Positions 12,089-21,189 of a stretch of DNA of 64,000 nucleotides are shown here, one piece after another. The DNA comes from Pyrrhosoma nymphula. Lineage: Eukaryota > Arthropoda > Insecta > Odonata > Coenagrionidae. The stretch is taken from contig OY754337.1 of assembly GCA_963573305.1 (NCBI GenBank), positions 70,281,094 to 70,345,093 on the forward strand, in the 5' to 3' direction. Each line of letters starts with the position of its first letter. Position 1 is the first letter of the stretch. Both the position numbers and the translations under genes were made by a program. Under the pieces are notes generated by a model. That model saw only the letters and a program-made list of their open reading frames with translations. It made no database searches and was not told the DNA's origin.

Positions 12089-12814
12089 CTACATAATATG
12101 TACAGCATCAACCTTGTCAATCTTTCTAACTTTTCTGTGAATGCACTGGATGCCTCTGTTCATTATCCTAAAAGAATGATATAGTTTCTTTCTAATGAAA
12201 GGCTTTCTGCAGTACAAAAGGGGAAAGTGTGGGCAGGGTAACTCAAATGATATGCCTTCCATTGCATCCAACATTTTGTGTCCTAACCCTGAATCCCAAA
12301 ACATTCTTAGGAATCCTCTCTCAAAAATGGTGTTCATCTCAGAAATGAAATCCACAAACAACGTACTCGGCGTTGACAACCCTCCAAAAGAATCTGCAGA
12401 AAAAGATTTATTCATGCAAAACATTTGGGAAGGATCGACCATCATATCATTTTCGTGAGAGTATCGAACACATGATTCACAAGTATGCTGCTGAAGGCAT
12501 TTTCTCATCACATACCCAGAAACATAAACTTCAGCATTTTCTTGTAGCAGCTTATGGCGATAGTCATGGGTCTCCACACGCAATATAGGCAGTTCATTGG
12601 TGGTACCCCTAGATGTGTAATTGGTGAAACTCATCATATTTGTGATAATTGAACCTACATCAGTTAAACAGTTTTTATTTTCAAATTGATTCCTCAAAGA
12701 GGTCAAAAGAAGCATTTTGAATGCAGACTGGAAGGTTATGGGAGAAGGATGGTCGCTATTCCCACCTTGCTTGTGAATATCCCCAAAGAAGTTCTCCACT
12801 GGGTCCTGATTGTA
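12089..12814 (-). pseudogene. P-type transposase, C-terminal block
   Basis: This frame starts with YNQDPVENFF and continues GDIHKQGGNSDHPSPITFQ, a hallmark of P/THAP9-type transposases. The D-P-x-E pattern probably corresponds to the region of the third catalytic acid of Drosophila P transposase. Downstream are cysteine pairs (RKCLQQHTCESC) and a basic tail ending at 12089. An in-frame TGA at 12817-12815 interrupts the frame just before YNQDP, where the family normally continues from an LTNRLNQDP-like segment. This is the longest intact block (about 240 codons) and the best evidence for the family. Confidence 0.88.
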
Positions 12815-13463
12815 TCAACGGCTTAACAGCAATGAAATCCAATCTAAACGATGCACTCTTTCCCATAGGCCTATGACCGCTGAAATTGAAATTTGCCACC
12901 CATATAGGCACTTTACTCTCTTTGTCACTCATTGCCCCTCCTTAGTTTTAACATTGAACATTTTAACGAGTTCCAAAGTCTCTTTCAGAAATTTTACATG
13001 AGGAGAGTCCAAGGTAATAGCAGAGCGATAAATTTTTTTTGAATTTCATTTTCATGACGCTGTTTGTGTTGATAATTGACTCATTAAGTTTAACAGCCAA
13101 CCTCAAACTTTGCTGCTTGTCTATATTGTACATAAAAATAATATCATTCCAAAATGCAACATGATCATCAAAGTGGAAATCCTGAACCAACAAATTATTC
13201 CCCACACTTTTCATAAGATGAGGGACATCAGAAATATAAAAAAATTGTTCACTATATACGCAAAAATGTGGTTTGGTGGATGTCACATCCAGCATTCTAG
13301 CTAGCTGTTGGAAATTAGTGCCCATGTCAGGCACTACACCATGCACTTTCAATCCTAGGGCAATCAGTTTTATAATGACAGAATCACTTTTATGCTCTCA
13401 GCTGGACAAGAGCCTTTAATGAAAAAGTAACCAATTGCTTGCTTTCAATTGACTTGAATGCCC
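12815..13463 (-). pseudogene. P-type transposase, second catalytic motif and GTP-insert region, frameshifted
   Basis: KQAIGYFFIKGSCPAES is readable near 13440-13390 in one frame. The reading then shifts by about 13378 into LKVHGVVPDMGTNFQQL (at 13352), matching the family's VxxDxGTN motif with its probable second catalytic aspartate. ISDVPHLMKSVGNNLL follows, the P-element PPHLxKxxRN-type motif. From about 13045 the sense continues in another frame (SAITLDSPHVKFLKE). Further stops lie at about 12900 and 12817. At least three frame changes or stops fall in this block, so it cannot encode the protein. It still aligns end to end with the expected order of the transposase core. Confidence 0.8.
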
Positions 13464-13799
13464 TTAACCATTAAAACCAATACTGCCTTTGGCAGCAGTG
13501 GCACTCCTTTTGCCTTCTCCCATGTCTAAAATACCAATGACTTCGTCTTTACTTATGTTGTAGTAGAGATGAGGCTCTAATGACATATCATCGATACTAA
13601 TTACGCAATTTTTAGACACTTCTCCCATCAATTTCACTTGAATTTGACCATTTTTCAAAACGCAATCAGTTATTCCGGTGTTTACAGGAAGATTAGATAG
13701 GATTCTACGAATAGTTCTGGGTGAAGGTAGTGGCACAAAGTTTCTTACATAGGAATATGCCTTTGGAATAAAAAAATAAAGTCCTAAACACATTGAATT
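13464..13799 (-). pseudogene. P-type transposase, first catalytic motif block
   Basis: The frame reads CLGLYFFIPKAYSYVRN, then LPSPRTIRRILSNLP, then VISIDDMSLEPHLYYN. These are typical P-superfamily signatures: the SLYFxSPKAYxxLR and LPSPxTIRRW segments, and the aspartate-containing DEMSLKxHLxYN segment with the probable first catalytic Asp. It ends in IGILDMGEGKRSATAAKG, after which a stop cuts the frame. A frame change at about 13800 separates it from the coiled-coil block upstream. Confidence 0.85.
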
Positions 13800-13801
13800 T
13801 A

Positions 13802-14066
13802 CTAATTTTTCTTATGAGATGTTTTTTTCCCCTTCTGAAACATCATCACAAAGGCCCTCATTTTCTCCGGCAAATACCTGCTGCATACAAATTCCAACGA
13901 CTTCTCACTTTCAGCTGTCTTTAGCTGCTGATTCAAAACTTCATTTTTCTTCTTCAAACGATGGATTTCAACCCTCTGCCTATTTATTATCTTCTTCAAC
14001 TTGCTGATGATATCAGCATCGCATGGTCCACTTGGCCTGGATCCCGGCAGGTCACTATTGCCAATT
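13802..14066 (-). pseudogene. P-type transposase, coiled-coil block
   Basis: Reads SGPCDADIISKLKKIINRQ and then a Lys/Glu-rich heptad-like stretch (IHRLKKKNEVLNQQLK), followed by YLPEKMRAFVMMFQKGKK. This is the leucine-zipper-like dimerisation region that follows the THAP domain in P transposases, plus the conserved FxxxQ segment. The frame stops at 13802, just before the LYFF segment that should follow. Upstream a stop at about 14070 marks the decayed junction with the previous exon; the true acceptor site is not clear. Confidence 0.75.
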
Positions 14067-14719
14067 TCTGGCGGTTACCCTTCCCCTAAAATAACCACAT
14101 AACATTGAAAAAACTATAAGTGCTCAGTAATTTTAAAAGAATCATTCCTATTTCTCATACGTTTACTTGAATGCTATAGAATTTAGATTTCATGGGTATA
14201 TGCATGTTATTCATTAGAGGAAACTGTCAAAGATTCATCAACTGAGAGTATATCATCTTATTTCTTGAGTTTTTCAATATTTATGAAACTAATAGCAGAA
14301 TTGAGTGATAGCAGCAAGACAAAAAGGTATAATAAATGATAAAATAGGAATACTATATGCCTAATACCACGCATATTTCACTCAACTATTTTCAAATTGT
14401 TTAATCCCAGTTCAATGGACTCCAAAAATATTTTCTATCACATGGTTTTAACACATTATATAATAAAGCTATATAGCCAAAATATACTTACAGTACTACG
14501 ATAGTAACTACGATTTAAAATCAATTTTGCGCAGTATCATAATTACATCAAATCTTGTGATAATGTTTAAATTGACAAGCAGATGCCAGGTCATATCATA
14601 TTTTGAAAAGGCATACACAAACATTATTAATAATGTACATCCTCATGTCTCACATGTTGCTCATCTGAGAAACAGACGTATTGAAACATACATCAACGGA
14701 TAACTTCATAGTAACTGAC

Positions 14720-14965
14720 CCTCAGCACAAGCATCAGCATGTGATGCCTTGGCTTTGGAGGTTTCCTTTGGCAGGCCAAGGTCGGTGGAGGATTAGTCAC
14801 ATCAAAGGTACTAGGGACTGCATGGCTATGTAATCGTTTTTTTTTTAATTCCGGAACATTACCCCTTCAAAGTGCACGCTACAAACCTTGCAGTTTTTAT
14901 GCAAATAACTAGGGGTCTTGCTTTCTAAATCCAACCGACGGCAACGGATCACCCATTCCTTGCAC
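14720..14965 (-). pseudogene. P-type transposase exon 2: second half of THAP finger
   Basis: After an acceptor (ATGCAG before G) the frame reads CKEWVIRCRRLDLESK, then KNCKVCSVHFEGVMFRN. The C-x2-H pair of the C2CH zinc site and the CSxHF signature are present. The frame then hits TAA in a run of ten A. Past the run, one frame over, the expected AVPSTFDVTNPPP (THAP AVPTxF motif) resumes. A single missing T beside the A run explains both the stop and the shift. The exon ends at a plausible donor (AGG then GTCAGT). Confidence 0.85.
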
Positions 14966-15088
14966 CTGCATCATAAACTCATGTTGTTATCAAACCTTTT
15001 TCGCCATTTCAATTCACCAGCGTTTAGAAACAGAAAAATTCGGAATGTTTTCAATCCAAATGCGTGAAACATTTATGAAGTAGTTTAC

Positions 15089-15216
15089 CTCACAGGGTCT
15101 TTCAGGAAACTAAAGAAACTGTACTTTTCTTCCGCCATTCCAGAGTTGTTTTTGCAATTTATGGCGGAGTACCAAGCAAAACCACTTCTTCTTGTTTTAA
15201 TCGTCTCCTCGTTCAT
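15089..15216 (-). pseudogene. P-type transposase exon 1: start and first half of THAP finger
   Basis: ATG at 15216 opens a 42-codon frame, MNEETIKTRRSG..., leading into WYSAINCKNNSG and YSFFSFLKDPV. It ends at a GT donor (GAG then GTAAAC). Joined to the next exon it gives a phase-2 intron and a seamless KDPVRCKEW, as in THAP domains. The first zinc-ligand cysteine (usual CSAxxC) is Tyr here (TAC), while the second Cys is kept. The first ligand is therefore lost, consistent with decay. The ATG lies about 190 bases inside the element's right end. Confidence 0.85.
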
Positions 15217-15407
15217 TTTCCTTGAGTCCCTCCAACACCAGTCACAATGCAAATTTCATGAAATAGGCGATGAATCGCGATTTATCTATAAAACTCCGTA
15301 AGTCTCCACCTTGACCTTAACAACGCTCGCTTCATTTCCTACTACTCAACAACGATTCACTTATTTAGAACATGGTGGAATGCGTAATGAGAGATTACCG
15401 CTTTCAG

Positions 15408-15427
15408 CGCCATCTGTCCTCTCTGTA
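15408..15427 (-). repeat. Right terminal inverted repeat of the P-like element
   Basis: The reverse complement reads TACAGAGAGGACA, then GAT, then GGCG, matching the left end at 10522-10541. It lies upstream of the transposase start, as expected for a 5' end. Confidence 0.75.
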
Positions 15428-15567
15428 TATCTTTACTCTGTGATATTGCTCAATATTCCCCCAGATGTTATCTAGCGGGGAAGTGATAGGGTGGGATATG
15501 TATCCCGTTGATCGCCCAAATTGCGCATCGAATAGTTCCAATTTGCCCGTTTATCCAAAAATCTATT

Positions 15568-15682
15568 ATAACTTACGTAAGACTGGGAGCGGAGGGGAGT
15601 TCATGAAATCAAATTTTTCTTGGATTTTGGGAATGGAGGTTATAGAGTGGGCAAAAGAGCCTTACGTAATACTTGAATGGAC
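15568..15682 (+). repeat. Short TTACGTAA-ended interspersed repeat, copy 3
   Basis: Starts ATAACTTACGTAAGACTGGG and ends GCCTTACGTAATACTTGAA. It has the same internal TTCATGAAATC as the copy at 2468-2578. Of the three copies, this one keeps TTACGTAA at both ends. Confidence 0.6.
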
Positions 15683-15861
15683 CCTTTCCTCCCTTCTCTC
15701 CATCTCCCTCTTCCTTTTGTAATTTCCTAGGCCCATTTCTGATCGAGTATTTGTCTTCCCCGAAGAGGATGCCTTCTGTGGGGAAGGTGTCTCTCCCGAT
15801 GGGTGTGCCCGGGCTGAGTGTAATCCACGGCTTCCCCATCGCCCTCCTCCACTTTCTTAAA

Positions 15862-15878
15862 GTGTGTGTGTGTGTGTG
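15862..15878 (+). repeat. (GT)n microsatellite
   Basis: About eight GT dinucleotides in a row. Confidence 0.9.
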
Positions 15879-15899
15879 CATGTGAGGAGTTTCTCAAGG

Positions 15900-16560
15900 C
15901 ACTGCACCAAGTGCTCCACCCTCCACATTTGGGATCCCCGGGCTCGTGTGTCCAAAGATGTATAAGGCCATATCTTCTATCCCCCTCCTACCCTCGACCT
16001 ACGTCGTCTTTAGTTCGCCATTTAAGCCCCCCCCCCCCCCTAACCTTCCTCTCTCGCAGAAATCTACTCTAATACTCCCCTCCGTCTTAACCTCTTACGG
16101 CTCTCGCCCTCGAGACCATCCATTCGCTTCCCTTGCACACTTCTCTCCCACGTCCCCCCTCCCCCGTTACGCCCTGGACCCCCCCACTCCTTACGGGAGT
16201 GAAGGGTTGGGGAAGACGAAGGTTTTCGGGGGTGTGAAGGAGGAGAGAGTAACCAACTTGCTCGCGCCGGTTATAAGTGGGAGGGAGGGGTAATGCTCTC
16301 CCCTCCTATCCTCTCGGAATCCCATCCCCACCCCAAGAAAACGTCCCAACTTTATATTCCCGCTCATCTCTATAAGATTCTATTCCTCTCAGACGGTGCC
16401 TTTAATAGCTCTAACCCCCCCACCCCACCCCCCTGAGGCTTTTCCCCGCTCCACCAGCCCTCACCTCTCCCTATTTCACTCCGTATTCCCATTCTCGTCC
16501 CGGCACTCCGCCTTCCTCCTGAGCAATCCGTCGAAACCGCCGTCCCCTTAAGAGATGTGT
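15900..16560 (+). other. Pyrimidine-rich tract with 14-C run
   Basis: The + strand is C/T-rich, with a run of 14 C at 16027-16040 and a short G-rich interruption at about 16200-16290. The frames here are simple-sequence translations on both strands. No gene. Confidence 0.55.
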
Positions 16561-17439
16561 GCGATATTTTCGAATTTGAGTATCGCTTGGCGCTGTAATT
16601 TTTGTATCTCATAGGACGCGGTGTTTAACAAGCTCTCTGATATCGCATCATATCGTTTTTTTAAATGATTTCGCATTTACATCTTGTTCTACCTCGGGAA
16701 TGTCAGCGCAGCGTGTCGCAAAATGTCGTTAAACTTAGATCTGAGTGTCTGATTATTTTCTTCATAGCTCGTTCGGTTCACACTTAACTCACAAACTGAC
16801 GCATAAAATGATTTTTGAATGTTTCCGCGTGAGATGCCGTGGGCATAAAATTGCAGAGCTTGAATTAAAGGGTAATAAGATAAATAATTCAATTTTAAGG
16901 GGAGTCCCGTTAAATCGCAAAAACTTCGCACTTAAATCATATTTACGCACTTCAGTCATCATAATAAATCGCATCCCAATCCCATACTGCATTGGTTTTT
17001 TGTCGTAATTACATCGAGCATCGAAATTCAGTGATACGATTAGGTGATATCTCATAAAACGTGACATCGCAAGAATGTATCCCATAGCTCGGCCCATCAA
17101 TGTCGTACGGCGATATCTCCACGAGCATCACATAGTACCGTCAAGGAATCGCAGTCGCGGGAGAATCTCCCCTTCGCTTCATCTCAATCACTTATGTTGA
17201 CGACTGGTTGATGAGTATCCCTTTCCAATAACTCATGAAAATCGTATATTGCAGTCGATGCAGCTCTCTGTTACACAGCCTTACGTCTTCTCTCCTACCC
17301 CTATCGCGTCGGACAGAAGCTTAGCACCTCACTTCGATATCTGATGAATGTCAAATTCGATACATCGAGATCACAACCCAGTATCTCTTCCACAACCCTT
17401 TATTTTGTCGATCAATATCTGAATGTCACCGTGCGATAA

Positions 17440-17676
17440 AAAAATATATCACGGAAGAATAAAAATAACTTAGTTAACTCCGCTAATTATTTATTATCAC
17501 GACTCGGGTTTCAACACTTAGAGTCATCTTCAGACCTGAAGATGACACCAAGTGTTGAAACCCGGGTCGTGATAATAAATAATTAGTGGAGTTAACTAAG
17601 TTATTTTTATTCTTCCGCAATGGATAACTTCTACAAAATCAAGCCTACAACCGTTTCCTTAGTGAAAAATATATCA
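17440..17676. mobile_element. 213-bp foldback insertion with 12-bp direct repeats (locus C)
   Basis: Arms at 17452-17533 and 17536-17617 are 82-bp near-perfect inverted repeats with a two-base centre, followed by a 47-base tail to 17664. The insertion is bounded by the exact direct repeat AAAAATATATCA at 17440-17451 and 17665-17676. The right arm reads CTGAAGA, a GACAC/GTGTT hairpin, GAAA, CCCGGG, TC (17536-17568), in the order of a minimal hammerhead core. The left arm carries the mirror copy on the minus strand. It is probably a head-to-head dimer of a retroelement end. Confidence 0.65.
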
Positions 17677-17814
17677 GTTGATACATTAAAAAGTCGCTCA
17701 ATCCTACACCTCTTCCGCAACCACTTATTGCGTCGCAGAAAATTACATTGCGATAGATTATGAACTTCGAATATCGCGGTCGATGCATCACAATATCGCT
17801 CAGCCCTACCGACC

Positions 17815-18680
17815 TCCTTACCCACCCCTTCTCTCTGCTCGCCCCCTCCGCGATTCGCCTCCCCTCAACTCGCCCCCCTCGTGCTGCTGTCCTTGCGACA
17901 TTAATCTGAGCATTCTGCCGCTCTTCGCCTCAATGGCGTGATACTCCGCCCTCTATTCCTCTCCTCTCTTCCCACAACCCCCCTGCGCCACTGGAGAGAG
18001 AGAGCCTGATGAATCTCTTTCCCTAAAGCGTCACCCACACACGCAAACCGACACCCATCCTTGCTCGCTTCTTTCTGCAGACACTCCCTCTCCCACCCCT
18101 AGTGCTATTCTCGCCGAACCGCCACCACCACCAACCTCTTGCCCCCTCCCTCCCCGCCACTTCGCCCCTTTTATCCCATTCCGGCAAACTTTCTTGCCTA
18201 CGTCCCCAAAGGCTTCTCAATTTCCTATCTCTCTTTCTTTCTCCCCTCGTATATTCTCCCTCCTCTCCTCCTCCCTCTCTGCCCCTTTAAAATTTACCCT
18301 CCCCCTCCCTCTCGCGCTCGCTCCCTCTCTTCTCTTCCTCAACCACCTCTTCTTCTATATATCTCCTCTCTCTCCCTCGTGCCACACCTCCCCTCAATGC
18401 TAACTCCCATTCCTTATCTTTCCACTCCGCTTAACTCCGTTCCAGATCCACCCCCGCTTTAAACCGAACCCGTTCCCCCGACCCCTCTTTCACTCCGCCT
18501 ACCCAACTCTTTCGTCGTACCCTACTCCTCCCGCCCCTTTTCAAGTCTATCGCGAGTTTTTCGCACCTCTTGCCCGCCATTTTGGGGGAATATTCCTGCT
18601 ATCCCTCCCTCTCTCTCCCTACGCCGTCGAAACTCTATCCCTGCTCCGTTCTCATCTTTTCCCTCACACCCCCTAGCGTT
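17815..18680 (+). other. Long pyrimidine-rich tract
   Basis: Nearly 900 bases with strong C/T bias on the + strand. All + frames read Ser/Pro/Leu-rich low complexity. This is the longest such tract in the window. Nothing suggests a gene. Confidence 0.6.
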
Positions 18681-21185
18681 GGTTTTTTTATCTGGTTTGG
18701 CGAAGCCCGCATCTCCCTTTTGTGTTAGTCGTTGGCTCGATCCTTTTGTTCTGGTTTATCATTCCATAATTCTTCCGACTGTTGCGCTCAGCTCATTTAA
18801 CCCCGTTTTTCTTAATTTTGAAATGTGGAATTATCCCCCGGAGATAAATAGGGTTTGGGTTTATTTCAGCTTGCTCTCGTTCGGCATCGGTGTGTCTTCC
18901 CTGATTTCTGTTGAATGCTATCCGTCATCCGACGATCGGATAGAGTACTGCGGTTTCCTTCTATGGTAACAGCACTGTAGTAACTGCAAGTAGCTTTGGA
19001 TTGAGGGGTGCTAAATTATTTCTAGTGGAAGAGATACAGTATTGTTGAATTGCATGTCCATGTCTTGTTTTTTTGTTAATCCCTTTCCATTCCTTTCGTT
19101 CGGGAGAGTGGTGATTGAATTACCAATATTTATGCCGAATGAAACATTACTTAAGAATGTTGTATATCAGTTAGATCATCAAGAATACCGCCTGCTGTCA
19201 TATCGTTTTCACATACAGGACTCAGAATGTCCATTAATGGAAGAAAGTGTTGGTTAAATACGTACGAAGAAATTAAATTATGAGTCTTGGAACAGTTGAA
19301 ACGCTGTTTTCATAAATATGTCATCAGTGAATTTTTCTCCTACAAATTCAGTTACTGGCTTAATATAGCGCGTAGCTGATCACGGTAGCCGAGACTTCAC
19401 TGAAGATAACACCCTGAGAAATGCCCATGGGTCCACAGATTCAGCCGCGGGTCGTCACTTATTGAACTGCGTCGTGGAAGATAACTGAAACATTGCAATC
19501 AGTCAGGAGCAATAATTTTAAACATCGCGCAAAATAGAAATTCTATAGAATAAAGATTCTAGCGATTACACCTACGAGCCAAGATTGATGGGATACGGGT
19601 ATACTAATGCTGAATAGGAAATATTTTAATAATTTTATGTGGTTGATTGTTACCAGTCGTCACCAACTTCAATTTATAAGGTGCATACCGCGATCTTTTC
19701 ATCTTGAGTTGTTTCTCAAGCAGGGTTATACAAGATTTTCTCCACCTGCTGTTATCTTTGTAAGCTGCTATCCACCTGCTGTTATTTCTGTAAGCTGCTA
19801 TCTTTCTGTACGTTACCGTCTTTTCAACTACAACAGCGTTTTCTTTTTTCTCATCCACTTTTCATATTCTAATTTTACATAGCCTGGCAGGAATTTCTCT
19901 TTTCATTATTTCTGAATCCTTTCGGCCTTTTATGGCTTCCATTTTGAGCTCAACCCTATGGTGTCTAATTTCTTCCCCAATGAAGCCTCCCGCCTGTCAG
20001 CTTACAGTACATTCAATGACATTTCATCCTTTCACTTTCCGGACTTCCCTTAGCACGCGCAATCTACGACTCGTAGGACGGTTTCCGCTCCCCAAGTTAA
20101 ATGGCAGGAGGCCCGAAGGGGAGGGAACTAGAGGGGAATTTCGTACCAATTAATTTCGTTCGGCTAATGAAATGGGTGTTGGAGGAAATACTTTAAAACT
20201 GTACGACGTCGTCGGAACTATCTCGTCCCATCATTATATCCTCTACTTACTCCCTACAGCAATGAGACTTTCGCTTATAGAATATTAATTTTTCTCCATC
20301 TTCCCGGGTATTTTGTCTTTTAAACCTCACTATAGTTTTCTTGTTGATTAATCAACTTTAAACATTTTATTAAATTTGTCATGTATTCAATATTCTCCTT
20401 CATTGAAAAATATTTTTGTACCCTAGGATGGCAATTGTTTTATTCTCTTGTTTTGAGAAAGCTTAAGTTCATTAGAAACTACCTTTTCGGGCAAAACATT
20501 TTTGATCATAGTTGTGCAATACTTTAAAACAAGGATTTTGCATAAATGTATGAAATGGTTATACTACCATCAATTTAAATTTAACCAATTGATTTTGGCT
20601 GCTTTTAATATTGAAAAACTTTGCTTAATTCTACGTTGGCGCTTTCTTTCTAAATGTGCAGAGGATGGGTCGACCAGACCAGGTTCATACTCAGTAATTC
20701 GTGTACTCTCACCCCAACCCATGCGCGTGTACGTACTATACTCAATGATGCTTTGGGCTTGGCATTAAAGGTACATAGTATAGAACATATTTTATCCTCA
20801 CCTTCTTTTATTGCTTCAGGCAGTGCGCTTTGACCTCCAATCGCGTAGCTGTTTTGTTTTGAAAGTCTCTCTCCGATGCCTAATAAATTGACGCTTTGGA
20901 AACTTGGTCGTGCCAGAGTGAATTTCAGGCTTGGCTGAGCTTTTATTTTCTACTGCTGAGGAAAAAAAACCGCGGAGTTACCCCGGCAAGCCAAACAGGC
21001 AAACATAATAAAAAGAGACAATTTACTGATGTGTATTTCGGTTGCCTAATAACCGACATCAAAGTCATTGAAAGAAACACTCGAGGCGAAACGTCTGCTG
21101 TAGAAATTAAGAGGTCCGTTCGAAAGCCTCCTTTTGCTTTGCTTTGAAGAGGGTTGCCTTGCTCTGGAAACACAAAGCGGCAATT
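18681..21185. other. Mixed non-coding DNA
   Basis: No recognisable genes. The only structure I see is a 30-bp unit repeated twice at 19741-19800. Confidence 0.5.
19741..19800 (+). repeat. 30-bp tandem duplication (two units)
   Basis: TCCACCTGCTGTTAT...TGTAAGCTGCTA occurs twice back to back with one or two differences. Confidence 0.85.
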
Positions 21186-21189
21186 ATCC

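Larger units (their letters stand above)
10522..15427 (-). mobile_element. P-superfamily (THAP) DNA transposon, full length but decayed
   Basis: The ends carry imperfect terminal inverted repeats: TACAGAGAGGACA followed three bases later by GGCG at 10522-10541, matched by the reverse complement at 15408-15427. Between them the minus strand encodes, in the right order, a THAP zinc finger split by an intron, a coiled coil, an RNase H-like catalytic region, a linker and the C-terminal region of a P-type transposase. The 4.9-kb span includes about 1.5 kb of non-coding DNA beyond the transposase 3' end, which holds another insertion (11121-11455). I could not find a clear 8-bp target duplication. 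The reading frame is broken many times, so the copy is inactive. Confidence 0.85.
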
